DNA from: Arthrobacter sp. UNC362MFTsu5.1
GTDB lineage: Bacteria; Actinomycetota; Actinomycetes; Actinomycetales; Micrococcaceae
Direction: 5' to 3'
Length of the DNA: 64,000 nucleotides
Assembly (NCBI RefSeq): GCF_000685965.1
Contig: NZ_JMLE01000008.1
Span: forward strand, 62,001 to 126,000
Each line of letters starts with the position of its first letter. The first letter of the stretch is position 1. A model generated the notes under the pieces. That model was not told the origin of the DNA, searched no databases, and saw only the letters and a list, made by a program, of their open reading frames with translations. The position numbers were made by a program, and so were the translations under genes. Below, in pieces: positions 8,783 to 16,775 of this stretch.

Positions 8783-10123
8783 ATGGGTGTTCCGCAGCAG
8801 CCGCAGCAGGCAGGCGCAGGGCAGGTCGCGCCCGCACCGGACCGCGACGCAGTGATCGACCTTGCCCGCTTCTTCTGCCTGGCCCTGGTGGTGGTGGGAC
8901 ACACCATGATGGTCAGCCCGGTACTCCACCCCGACGGCACGGTGACCACCGAAAACACCCTCGCGCTCCAGGACTGGTTCGAGCCGATCATCTGGATCTT
9001 TATGGTGATGCCGCTGTTCTTCGTTGCCGGCGGCATCACCGGACTGCAGTCCTGGCGGCGGCTCAAGGCCCGCGGCGGCAGCGGACTCGAGTTCGCCCAG
9101 GCCCGGCTGCTGCGCCTGATCCGGCCGGCCGCCGCCCTGCTGGCCGTGATGTTCGCCGGGCTGTGGGCGGCCCGGCTGTTCGGCGTGGAACCGCAAGTGG
9201 TGGAACTGATCGTCACCGGCGCAGGAATGCCCCTCTGGTTCCTGGCCGCATATCTGGCGGCCCAGCTGAACATTCCCCTGCTGGCGGCGCTCCATGACCG
9301 TGCCCCCTGGCTGTCACTGGCCGGCCTCACCGCGCTGGTGGTGGCAGTCGACTGCTTCCGCGGCACCCTGCCGCTGCTGGCGTACGCCAACATCCTGTTC
9401 CTGTGGTGCGCCGTCCAGCAGCTGGGGTTCGTGCTCGCCGATGCGCCACGGGAGAGGATCCGCGCCTCCACGCTGGTGGGCGTCATCGTCGCCAGCAACG
9501 TCCTGCTGGGGCTGGTGACGGGCCTGGGGCTGTACCGCGGCAACATGCTGGTGAACCTGAACCCGCCCAACTTCTGCCTGCTGCTGCTTGGCGCGGCCCA
9601 GGCTGCGGCGCTCCAGCTCTCCCGGCCGGTGCTCACGGGTGTCGCGTCGGCGCGGTGGGTCCGGGCCGTGGTGGGGCTGGCCGGACGGCGCGCCATGACC
9701 GTTTACCTGTGGCACCTGCCGCTGCTGGCAGCCATGTCCGGGCTGCTCCTGCTGACCGATTTTCCCAAACCGCCGGCCGGGACCGCAGCATGGTGGTGGT
9801 CGCGTCCGCTGGTCCTGCTCGGCGTCATCGCTCTCCTGCTCCCGGTGCTGGCAGTGTTCGGGCGGCTGGAAGAACGTCCGACGGCGTCTGTCCACTCCCG
9901 CCGCCGGCCTCCCGCCGCGGTGGTGACCGCCGTCGTCGTCGTGTTTGTACCGGTGGCCGACGCAGCGCTCAACGGACTGACGCTCGCCCTGCTGGGCGGG
10001 GGAGCGGCGTGCTTCGCCCTGGCGGTGCTCCTGCTCGGCCGGATTCCGCCGCGTCCGTCCGCGCCGGGAGGCCGTAGCGGACCATTGCCACAGGCGCCTT
10101 TAAGTGCCAATGTCGAACCATGA
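8783..10123 (+). CDS. Acyltransferase 3 family integral membrane protein
   Basis: This is a 446-aa polytopic protein. The N-terminus has the acyltransferase 3 motif DAVIDLARFFCLALVVVGHTM, whose His is the expected catalytic residue. It continues with about ten hydrophobic segments, including WIFMVMPLFFVAGG and YLWHLPLLAAMSG. Family members O-acylate cell-surface glycans or lipids. No C-terminal SGNH domain is present. GGGAG precedes the ATG. The stop overlaps the GNAT start (ATGA), so the two are probably co-translated. The acceptor is unknown. Confidence 0.88.
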   Translation: MGVPQQPQQAGAGQVAPAPDRDAVIDLARFFCLALVVVGHTMMVSPVLHPDGTVTTENTLALQDWFEPIIWIFMVMPLFFVAGGITGLQSWRRLKARGGSGLEFAQARLLRLIRPAAALLAVMFAGLWAARLFGVEPQVVELIVTGAGMPLWFLAAYLAAQLNIPLLAALHDRAPWLSLAGLTALVVAVDCFRGTLPLLAYANILFLWCAVQQLGFVLADAPRERIRASTLVGVIVASNVLLGLVTGLGLYRGNMLVNLNPPNFCLLLLGAAQAAALQLSRPVLTGVASARWVRAVVGLAGRRAMTVYLWHLPLLAAMSGLLLLTDFPKPPAGTAAWWWSRPLVLLGVIALLLPVLAVFGRLEERPTASVHSRRRPPAAVVTAVVVVFVPVADAALNGLTLALLGGGAACFALAVLLLGRIPPRPSAPGGRSGPLPQAPLSANVEP

Positions 10124-10476
10124 CGGAGAACACCGTATCCAGCGAAGACACGTTCAGTCCGGACGTCACCACCATCCGGAATGATGACCTGCACCGCTAC
10201 GAACTGCTTGTCGGCGGGAAGCTGGCGGTCGAGTCGCGCTTCGTGGACAGACCCGGGCATGTGGACTTCATCCACACCGACACGGCGGCGGAATTCAAGG
10301 GACAGGGGCTGGCAAAGGTGCTGGCCCATTTCGCCCTCGATGACGTGGTGTCCGCAGGGAAGCGGATCATCCCGCATTGCCCCTTCATCTACGCCTACTT
10401 GAAGAAGCACGACGCGTACGAACAGTTCATCGATTGGCCCGAGCAGCCGCCCACGGACCAAATAACCGCGTCCTAG
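10120..10476 (+). CDS. GNAT-type N-acetyltransferase (COG2388/YjdJ-like)
   Basis: This is a 118-aa small GNAT of the COG2388 type. The core is HVDFIHTDTAAEFKGQGLAKVLAHFALDDV, where the GQGLAK loop binds acetyl-CoA, followed by KRIIPHCPFIYAYLKKH. The conserved CPF/YxxYLKKH tail is characteristic of this subfamily. The substrate is unknown. The 4-bp overlap with the acyltransferase gene suggests a two-gene operon. Confidence 0.88.
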   Translation: MTENTVSSEDTFSPDVTTIRNDDLHRYELLVGGKLAVESRFVDRPGHVDFIHTDTAAEFKGQGLAKVLAHFALDDVVSAGKRIIPHCPFIYAYLKKHDAYEQFIDWPEQPPTDQITAS

Positions 10477-10503
10477 CGTTGGGCCCGTCTGGGGAGGGCA
10501 GGC

Positions 10504-11241
10504 TTAGTCGTCGAAGTGGGTGGACGGCGATTCCGGGGCGAACGATGCCACGAGCTTTTCCGCCACGTCACGAAGCTTCAGGTTCCGGCCGCTGGAGGCC
10601 TTGGTGAGGATGGACATCGCTTCCGCCTGCGAACACCGGTTCTGGCCCATGATGATGCCGGCTGCAAGGTCGATGGCGGTGCGGGACTCCATGGCCGCCC
10701 GCAGGTCCGCGGCCAGCTTCTGCTGCATGCCGATTCTTACCGCGAGGCGGAGCGCCTTCTCGGCCTGGGCGGCAAACTGTTCGGCTTTCTGGACCGCGGC
10801 GGCGTCGAAGATGTCCGGGGCCGCAACAAAAACGTTCAGTGCAGCGGCAGCGCCGGCGTCAAGCGTCAGCGGTACTCCGAGCATGCTGAACTGCCCCATG
10901 GAGGCAATGGCGTGGCCGTATTCCGGCCAGCGGGGGTCCGTGCGGGTGTCCCGGACCAGTACCGTGGTGCCCGTCGTCATGGCGTGGAGGCACGGGCCTT
11001 CGCCGAAGCCGTGCTGGATCTCGTCGAAAAGGCGGGCCGCCGGGTTGCTCCAGGCCGCCGTTGTGGTCCTGTGGTGCCGGCTCAGGGTCACGGCACAGGA
11101 AACATCCCGGCCGAGGGTGCGTGAGAGGGCGGCAGCTGAAAGCTCACAAAGCTCCGCAAGGAACCCGTTGACGTCGTCGCTGTTGATGACCAGATCCTGC
11201 AGCTGTTCGGCCACGGATGCGTCCAGCGTGATCTCGTCCAT
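10504..11241 (-). CDS. GAF and ANTAR domain regulator (locus 1)
   Basis: This is a 245-aa protein with an N-terminal GAF sensor domain (about residues 20-155: FGEGPCLHAM, then VLVRDTRTDPRWPEYG) and a C-terminal ANTAR RNA-binding domain (about 175-235: AMESRTAIDLAAGIIMGQNRCSQ, then ILTKASSGRNLKLRDVAEKL). ANTAR proteins usually act as RNA-binding antiterminators on paired hexaloop hairpins. It is a clear paralogue of the 245-aa protein at 62134 along its whole length. Both are divergent from an FGA-WY protein. It appears leaderless, with TAGACT six bases before ATG. Confidence 0.93.
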   Translation of the reverse strand: MDEITLDASVAEQLQDLVINSDDVNGFLAELCELSAAALSRTLGRDVSCAVTLSRHHRTTTAAWSNPAARLFDEIQHGFGEGPCLHAMTTGTTVLVRDTRTDPRWPEYGHAIASMGQFSMLGVPLTLDAGAAAALNVFVAAPDIFDAAAVQKAEQFAAQAEKALRLAVRIGMQQKLAADLRAAMESRTAIDLAAGIIMGQNRCSQAEAMSILTKASSGRNLKLRDVAEKLVASFAPESPSTHFDD

Positions 11242-11247
11242 CCCCCA

Positions 11248-11253
11248 AGTCTA
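11248..11253 (-). promoter_or_regulatory. Leaderless -10 box for GAF-ANTAR gene 1
   Basis: On the minus strand TAGACT is followed by TGGGGG and then the ATG at 11241. The G-run could also serve as a close ribosome site, so leaderless initiation is likely but not certain. Confidence 0.45.
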
Positions 11254-11292
11254 GGTCCGGTGGGAAGTGAAAGACCCGGCGCGGAGGGCAGC

Positions 11293-11321
11293 TTGTGGCG
11301 CGGTCAACAATTTCGTATGGT
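11293..11321 (+). promoter_or_regulatory. Promoter of STAS-like/FGA-WY gene
   Basis: TTGTGG (11293-11298) and TATGGT (11316-11321) are separated by 17 bp. The same -35 hexamer and spacing occur before the second FGA-WY gene (minus strand, 62082-62054). The predicted start near 11328 gives a leader of roughly 40 nt that holds a short ORF. Confidence 0.5.
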
Positions 11322-11332
11322 TTAGGTGAGTT

Positions 11333-11380
11333 ATGAAGCTGGCTCTTGGATGTCTCTGTGGGAGAAGCCTTGAACCATAA
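11333..11380 (+). CDS. Putative 15-aa leader peptide overlapping the FGA-WY gene
   Basis: An ATG six bases after AGG (AGGTGAGTT-ATG) opens a 15-codon ORF encoding MKLALGCLCGRSLEP. It ends at TAA 11378-11380, 11 bases inside the predicted start of the next gene. A similar leader ORF overlaps the second FGA-WY gene at 61962-62006. Translation is not proven; the positional parallel is the main support. Confidence 0.4.
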   Translation: MKLALGCLCGRSLEP

Positions 11381-12053
11381 ATTGCGTGTGCTGGTCCGTG
11401 TGGACGTTGATCCCGGACGAGTGACCCTGGAAGTCTCAGGCTGCCTGACCCAGGCCAATTACCCCGTATTGCTTCACATCATGCGCCGCGGACGCCGCCT
11501 CTCCCCGCAGCAGGACATCACGGTGGACCTCCACAATGCGTCCCACCTTGACCCCGAGGTCCTGATGTACCTGCGCCACATCGCCGGAGGCAAGGCTGAG
11601 AGCGCCGCGAATACCGGGCATAGTGTGAGCGGCTCCGACGCGTTCCGCCTCACCCTCAATGAGCCGGCGGAAGTTCCCATCTGCCTGGAGCATGCCGGGC
11701 TGGCCGGCGGCGAAGAGGCCACGCTGGACAGCGAAATCAACGCCCTGCTGGATTCCGACGCTTCTGCCGGTCTGGACATCGACGAAAACCTGGCAGCGGC
11801 CGGGGAGCAGCGCACCATCGACGGCCTGGAGCTCTCCGAATACCTCGAGGGCAACCTGGATCCAGCCTCCACGGTCCGGGCATTGTCCGATGACGCCCTC
11901 GGGAAGCTGGCCGACGCCCTGTACCGTCATTTGGACACGCCGAGCCCTTCCTTCGGTGCACACACCTGGTACGAACTGGCCGCCGAGGAACTCCATGTAC
12001 GGCACCTGACGGAGCCCGAAGGCCCGTCGCAGGAGGAAATCGCCGCGGGCTGA
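11370..12053 (+). CDS. STAS-like N-terminal region fused to FGA-WY C-terminal domain
   Basis: I recognise no named full-length family. The first 90 or so residues look STAS-like (VRVDVDPGRVTLEVSGCLTQANYP, then ITVDLHNASHLDPEVLMYLRHI). There is an acidic middle. The C-terminal segment has LADALYRHLDT, FGAHTWYELAAEEL and R. That segment matches the protein at 61717 in 20 of 32 aligned positions without gaps. I chose TTG 11370 because GGAG lies five bases upstream; TTG 11346, GTG 11358 and TTG 11382 are alternatives. It is divergent from GAF-ANTAR 1 and lies before the GT2-STAS-RsbW operon, which suggests a signalling role. Confidence 0.7.
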   Translation: MNHKLRVLVRVDVDPGRVTLEVSGCLTQANYPVLLHIMRRGRRLSPQQDITVDLHNASHLDPEVLMYLRHIAGGKAESAANTGHSVSGSDAFRLTLNEPAEVPICLEHAGLAGGEEATLDSEINALLDSDASAGLDIDENLAAAGEQRTIDGLELSEYLEGNLDPASTVRALSDDALGKLADALYRHLDTPSPSFGAHTWYELAAEELHVRHLTEPEGPSQEEIAAG

Positions 12054-12229
12054 CAGCCCGGTCCGCCGTCATCATCCGCTCCGCACCTTAGCCCTTTTTC
12101 GGCCGGGCGGATAAGGTTGGACTGACTCAGGACAGTCCGCCCTTCCACGTTCCCTTGGTCTCACTTCGGAGCCGGATCCCCACCGGGCGGCTGACTGAAC
12201 GGACGAGGATCCAGGGGGACAGCCGGGCC

Positions 12230-14200
12230 ATGACACCACGGCAACTGACCATCAGGCTTATTGTTTTGGCTACTGCCATCCTGGGCCTGAACTACATCAT
12301 TTGGCGTTGGATGGTTTCCATCAACTGGGAAGCCTGGTGGATCGCGGTACCTCTGGTCCTGGCGGAAACCTACTCCCTGCTCGATTCCCTGCTGTTCGGC
12401 GTCACCATGTGGCGGTACAAGCAGCGGGACACTCCGCCACCGCCGCCGGCCGGCCTCACGGTGGACGTTTTCATCACCACCTACAACGAGCCGTTCGACC
12501 TCGTTATGGGAACGGCACGGGCAGCCAAGAACATCGCGTATCCGCACCGGACCTGGATCCTCGATGACGGCAACCGTGCCGACTTGCGGGCCATCGCCGA
12601 GGCGGAGGGCATCGGCTGGATCACCCGGTCCGAGGACTGGGCCAACCGTCCCCGGCACGCCAAGGCCGGCAACCTCAACAACGCACTGCTCGCCACGGAC
12701 GGCGAGTTCATGCTGATCCTCGACGCGGACCAGGTGCCGGACCCGAAGATCCTCGACAACACGCTGGGCTATTTCAACAACCGCAGGATGGCCCTGGTCC
12801 AGACCCCGCAGGTGTTTGTCAACGTTCCGCCCAACGATCCGCTGGGCAGCCAGGCGCCGCTTTTCTACGGGCCCATCCAGCAGGGCAAGGACGGCTGGAA
12901 CGCGGCCTTTTTCTGCGGTTCAAACGCGATCATCCGGCGGGAAGCGCTGATGCAGCTGGGGGTCATGCGCTACGTCTCGGAAACAGAGCTGGCACTGAAC
13001 AAGGCGCTCAAAACGGCGGACAAGGTGGTGGCCAAAGCGAGGCGCCAGCTTGGACCCGGGCAGGAACGGCTGGCATCCGCGCTCTCCACCTTGGCGACGG
13101 ACCTGCAGCAGGTCCGTCGCGAGCTTAGCGAGGGGCAGGCCATTGCCGACGTCACCTACCGGTTCCAGGAACGCGTGGACGCCGTGGCCCGGAACCTGGT
13201 GGCGGAAGACTTCGCGGCGCTGCACGCCGAACTGAACTCCATTGAGGGGCTGTCCCGCACCATCGACGTGGACGGCTCCCTCGCCGTCGTCGACGACGTT
13301 GCCCTGGACAGGCTGTCCCAGCGCGACTGGTCCCCGCTGGGAGCGGTGGAAACCGTCCGCGTCCTGATCGATTCCGTCAATGCCGAGAAAGCCGGCGAGG
13401 CGCAGGCCGTGATGCCGCTGGCCACGATCTCGGTGACAGAGGACATGGCCACCTGCATGCGGCTGCATTCCCTCGGCTGGGAATCGGCCTACCACCACGA
13501 ACGGCTGGCCGACGGCCTGGCCCCCGAAGACCTTGACTCGATGCTGACCCAGCGGCTCCGGTGGGCCCAGGGCACCATGCAGGTCATGTTCCGGGAGAAC
13601 CCGTTTATGCAAAAGGGGCTCAGCCTGGCCCAGCGGCTGATGTACCTGGCAACCATGTGGAGCTATCTGTCCGGCTTCGCCGCGGTGGCCTACATCGCCG
13701 CCCCCGTCATCTACCTGACCCTCGGGATCCTCCCGGTCCAGTCCCTGAGCAACGAATTCTTCCTCCGGCTCATCCCGTTCCTGGTGATCAACCAGATCCT
13801 GTTCATGGTGGTGGGACGCGGGGTGAAGACGTGGCGCGGCCAGCAGTATTCGCTGGCGCTGTTCCCCACCTGGATCAAGTCCGTCACCTCCGCCTTCGGG
13901 AACGTGTTCCTGGGCCGGGACCTGGACTTCCGGGTCACCCCCAAGACACTGCAGGCACGCAGCCGGCTGCCGTGGCACCTGGTCCGGCCGCAGCTGATAG
14001 CCATGGCTGTCCTGGTCCTGGCGGCCGGAGTGGGTGTGATCCGGCTGTTGCTGGGCCAGGGCGATCTCCTGGGCAGCACCGTCAACTTTGTGTGGATAGC
14101 CTTCGACCTGCTGATCTTCAGCGTGGTCATCGAGGCCGTCCGCTACCCCGGCTATGATGCCTGGCTGGACAGCACCAAAAAGAAAGAGGGAAATCCATGA
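12230..14200 (+). CDS. Cellulose-synthase-like GT2 glycosyltransferase with inserted helical domain
   Basis: This is a 656-aa membrane processive glycosyltransferase. Two N-terminal TM segments (about 8-28 and 36-58) precede the GT2 domain, which has VDVFITTYNEP, LDDG (Asp112/113), ILDAD (Asp165/167) and QTPQVF. The acceptor-site motifs are TED (403-405) and QRLRW (441-445), followed by four or more TM segments. In BcsA-type enzymes the TED follows the REAL motif by about 20 residues; here about 160 residues separate them. The extra segment, rich in Ala, Gln, Arg and Glu, is probably helical or coiled coil (about 250-395). No PilZ domain follows. The start at 12230 is preceded by AGGGGGA. The stop overlaps the STAS gene (ATGA). 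The product polysaccharide is unknown. Confidence 0.9.
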   Translation: MTPRQLTIRLIVLATAILGLNYIIWRWMVSINWEAWWIAVPLVLAETYSLLDSLLFGVTMWRYKQRDTPPPPPAGLTVDVFITTYNEPFDLVMGTARAAKNIAYPHRTWILDDGNRADLRAIAEAEGIGWITRSEDWANRPRHAKAGNLNNALLATDGEFMLILDADQVPDPKILDNTLGYFNNRRMALVQTPQVFVNVPPNDPLGSQAPLFYGPIQQGKDGWNAAFFCGSNAIIRREALMQLGVMRYVSETELALNKALKTADKVVAKARRQLGPGQERLASALSTLATDLQQVRRELSEGQAIADVTYRFQERVDAVARNLVAEDFAALHAELNSIEGLSRTIDVDGSLAVVDDVALDRLSQRDWSPLGAVETVRVLIDSVNAEKAGEAQAVMPLATISVTEDMATCMRLHSLGWESAYHHERLADGLAPEDLDSMLTQRLRWAQGTMQVMFRENPFMQKGLSLAQRLMYLATMWSYLSGFAAVAYIAAPVIYLTLGILPVQSLSNEFFLRLIPFLVINQILFMVVGRGVKTWRGQQYSLALFPTWIKSVTSAFGNVFLGRDLDFRVTPKTLQARSRLPWHLVRPQLIAMAVLVLAAGVGVIRLLLGQGDLLGSTVNFVWIAFDLLIFSVVIEAVRYPGYDAWLDSTKKKEGNP

Positions 14201-14526
14201 TCGAATTCAACAACGAGACCCTGGCCAACGGGGTGGGCGTAATCCGTCCGGTGGGCCGGCTCAATATGGTGTCAGCACCGCACCTCGGCGCCAACATTGA
14301 TGCCCTGATCGGCGACGGCACGGTCCGGCTGGTGGTGGACCTTGCCGGCACCGACTTCATTGACTCGTCCGGCCTGGGCGCCCTGATTACCGGGCTGAAG
14401 AAGACCCGGCAGGCGGGCGGAGACCTCCGGCTGGCCAACCCCACGGCACAGATCACGGCTGTCCTGGAAATGACCAACCTCAACAGGGTGCTGCAGCCGG
14501 TCGCCTCGGTGGACGGAGCCTATTGA
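14197..14526 (+). CDS. STAS-domain anti-sigma factor antagonist
   Basis: This is a 109-aa single STAS domain of the SpoIIAA/RsbV type. The motif DFIDSSGLGALI contains Ser57/Ser58, the place where the partner kinase phosphorylates SpoIIAA-like proteins. The start overlaps the GT2 stop (ATGA) and its stop overlaps the kinase start (TGATG), so three proteins are produced stoichiometrically. This is an unusual partner for a glycosyltransferase and suggests the synthase itself, or a sigma factor elsewhere, is the switched target. Confidence 0.93.
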   Translation: MIEFNNETLANGVGVIRPVGRLNMVSAPHLGANIDALIGDGTVRLVVDLAGTDFIDSSGLGALITGLKKTRQAGGDLRLANPTAQITAVLEMTNLNRVLQPVASVDGAY

Positions 14527-14957
14527 TGAGCAGCGAGTTCAGCCTGCGCGCCGCCGCGGTGCCCGAAAGCCTGGAGCTGATCCATGAGCTGCTCGAGGAC
14601 GTCTGGGCGGGCGAACCCGGCATTGAACCCATGGACCGCATCAGGTTTGAAACGGCGCTGATCGAGGTGGCATCCAACATCATCGAGCACTCCCGCCCGG
14701 CCGGCACGGACCCCGTGCGGTTCGTCCTGGCAGTGGAGTGCGAGCCGGAGCGGCTCTTTGCCGAATTCACGGACAACGCCAGGCCCGCCGGCATCGACCT
14801 CACCGCTGCCGAGATGCCGGATGACATGTCCGGGAGCGGGCGCGGACTTGCCCTGGCCAAGGTGGCGTTGGACCAGTTTTCCTACGCCAAGGAGGACGGC
14901 GGGAACCGCTGGACACTGCTCTGCCGGCGCAAGTCGGCGGCCACCGCCGCGCACTGA
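14526..14957 (+). CDS. RsbW/SpoIIAB-like ATP-binding kinase
   Basis: This is a 143-aa GHKL ATPase of the anti-sigma kinase type. The N-box is ETALIEVASNIIEH (Glu47, Asn51, His55), the G1 box FTDNARP (Asp83, Asn84), and the G2 region GSGRGLALAK. Such proteins phosphorylate a STAS antagonist and sequester a partner. The ATG at 14526 overlaps the STAS stop. No PP2C phosphatase and no sigma factor gene is adjacent, so the switch is incomplete in this window. Confidence 0.92.
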   Translation: MSSEFSLRAAAVPESLELIHELLEDVWAGEPGIEPMDRIRFETALIEVASNIIEHSRPAGTDPVRFVLAVECEPERLFAEFTDNARPAGIDLTAAEMPDDMSGSGRGLALAKVALDQFSYAKEDGGNRWTLLCRRKSAATAAH

Positions 14958-15115
14958 GCCGGCCACGGCCGCGCACTATACCGGCCACGGCTGCACCTGG
15001 AGCGGCAAATTCTGCCTCAATCACCTCCCGAACGACAGTCAATGACGCTCCATTGAGCCGGCAAAACCCCGCAAATCCGCCGATTTCATAATTAGCTCAC
15101 AAAAGTTTGACTAAA

Positions 15116-15141
15116 AGGTTTACCTAAGTAAGGCTTGCCTT
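15116..15141. promoter_or_regulatory. Tandem DtxR/IdeR-type iron boxes and promoter of des operon
   Basis: Two perfect dyads, AGGT-TT-ACCT (15116-15125) and AAGGC-TT-GCCTT (15130-15141), have centres 15 bp apart. The second one, read as a 19-mer, matches the TTAGGTTAGGCTAACCTAA consensus at 12 of 19 positions. A possible -35 TTACCT (15120) and -10 TACGTT (15144-15149) with an 18-bp spacer overlap the boxes, so iron-loaded regulator would block transcription. Confidence 0.75.
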
Positions 15142-15185
15142 GCTACGTTAGCGCGCCTCCAAACGCCTACCAAAAGGAAAACCTT

Positions 15186-16775
15186 GTGACGCTGTTGCCC
15201 CGTGTGGACGAGAAACCCCTGGACCTGCCCGCCCCTGCCGGCGGGCACGATTTCGGCTCCCGGGTGGAGCTTGCCCTCGCCGCCACCAACCACCTTTTCA
15301 ACTCCCGAAATGCGCCCCGTTACGTGGCTCAGGTGCTTCAGGGCGTCAACGCCGTGGCCACCAAGCTGGAGCGGACCACCAAGCCGTTTACCGGCGTCGG
15401 ACCCGGGGAACTGCAGGCGCGCGTCGGTGCGGTTGACCTGGACCGCCCCCTGCCGGACACGGCTGCCGCGCTGGCGGAACTTGAAGAGGTGTACCTGAAG
15501 GACGCCGTTTACTTCCATGACGCGAAGTACGCGGCCCACCTGAACTGCCCCGTGGTGATCCCGGCGCTGGTGGGGGAGAGCATCCTGTCCGCCGTGAATT
15601 CGTCGATGGACACCTGGGACCAGAGCGCGGGCGCCACCATGATCGAGCGCAGGCTCATCGACTGGACGGCTGAGCGGCTGTCCCTGGGTGACGCTGCCGA
15701 CGGCGTGTTCACCTCCGGCGGCAGCCAGTCCAACTTCCAGGCGCTGCTTATTGCCCGCAACCATGCCGTGGCCGGGCTGCGGAAGCTCCCGGGCAATGAG
15801 TCCCTCCGGCTTCCCGCCCTGCTGGAGAAACTGCGGGTCTTCGCTTCCGAAGACAGCCACTTCAGCATCCGCAAGTCGGCCTCCATGCTGGGGCTGGGGT
15901 ACGACGCCGTGGTGCCGGTGGCCTACGGGCCGGACCACCGGATGGACCCCGCCGCGCTGGCCGGTGCGCTGGCGCAAACGGCCGACGCCGGGCTGGTCCC
16001 GATCGCTGTGGTGGGCACCGCCGGGACAACCGACTTCGGCGCGGTGGACCCGCTCGTCGACGTCGCCGCCCTGGCCCGGGCGTACGGGGCCTGGTTCCAC
16101 GTGGATGCCGCCTACGGCGGCGGGCTGATGCTCTCCGGCCGCTACCGCCACCGGCTGGACGGGATCGGCCTGGCCGACTCCGTCACCGTGGATTTCCACA
16201 AGACCTTCTTCCAGCCGGTGAGCTCCAGTGCCCTGCTGGTCCGGGACCGCGCCATGCTGCGGCACGTGACCTACTACGCCGATTACCTCAACCCGGAGAG
16301 CGCCGCGCTGGCGGACATTCCCAACCAGGTGGACAAGAGCATCCAGACCACGCGCCGCTTTGACGCCCTGAAGCTCTGGTTGACCCTCCGGATCATGGGC
16401 GCGGACGCCGTCGGCGCCCTGCTGGACGAGGCGATAGACCTTGCCGCACGCACCGGGCAGGCACTGGCCGCTGATCCCGACTTCGAGCTCGTTGCCGAAC
16501 CCCAGCTCAGCACGCTCGTGTTCCGCTACCGCCCGCTCCTGGCCGACGGGACGCGCCTCGACGAGGACGCCGCGGACACCCTCAACCCGGCGATCCGCGC
16601 CGCGGTATTCGCCTCCGGCGCGGCAGTGGTTGCCGGAACGAAGGTGGCCGGACGGCACTACCTGAAGTTCACCCTGCTGAACGCCGAGGCCACTCCGGAA
16701 GACATCAACACGATCATCAGCATGCTGCGCCGCACGGGTGAAGCGCTGCTGACCGGACAGGGGGCTGCAGCATGA
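15186..16775 (+). CDS. desA: PLP-dependent lysine decarboxylase of siderophore biosynthesis (DesA-like)
   Basis: This is a 529-aa group II PLP decarboxylase. It has [18 protein letters not shown], the PLP-phosphate and Asp motifs [12 protein letters not shown] and [13 protein letters not shown], and the Schiff-base Lys in VDFHKTFF (Lys339). In desferrioxamine pathways this enzyme converts lysine to cadaverine. Context decides between lysine and 2,4-diaminobutyrate: the next gene is a lysine/cadaverine N-hydroxylase. The GTG start is supported by AAAAGGAAA six bases upstream. It is the first gene of the iron-controlled operon and overlaps desB by 4 bp. Confidence 0.88.
   Translation: MTLLPRVDEKPLDLPAPAGGHDFGSRVELALAATNHLFNSRNAPRYVAQVLQGVNAVATKLERTTKPFTGVGPGELQARVGAVDLDRPLPDTAAALAELEEVYLKDAVYFHDAKYAAHLNCPVVIPALVGESILSAVNSSMDTWDQSAGATMIERRLIDWTAERLSLGDAADGVFTSGGSQSNFQALLIARNHAVAGLRKLPGNESLRLPALLEKLRVFASEDSHFSIRKSASMLGLGYDAVVPVAYGPDHRMDPAALAGALAQTADAGLVPIAVVGTAGTTDFGAVDPLVDVAALARAYGAWFHVDAAYGGGLMLSGRYRHRLDGIGLADSVTVDFHKTFFQPVSSSALLVRDRAMLRHVTYYADYLNPESAALADIPNQVDKSIQTTRRFDALKLWLTLRIMGADAVGALLDEAIDLAARTGQALAADPDFELVAEPQLSTLVFRYRPLLADGTRLDEDAADTLNPAIRAAVFASGAAVVAGTKVAGRHYLKFTLLNAEATPEDINTIISMLRRTGEALLTGQGAAA

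Noticed and set aside
15186..16775. Glutamate or aromatic amino acid decarboxylase call for desA
   Set aside because: The fold alone would allow it, but the iron boxes and the downstream lysine hydroxylase, acyltransferase and NIS synthetase fix the siderophore role.
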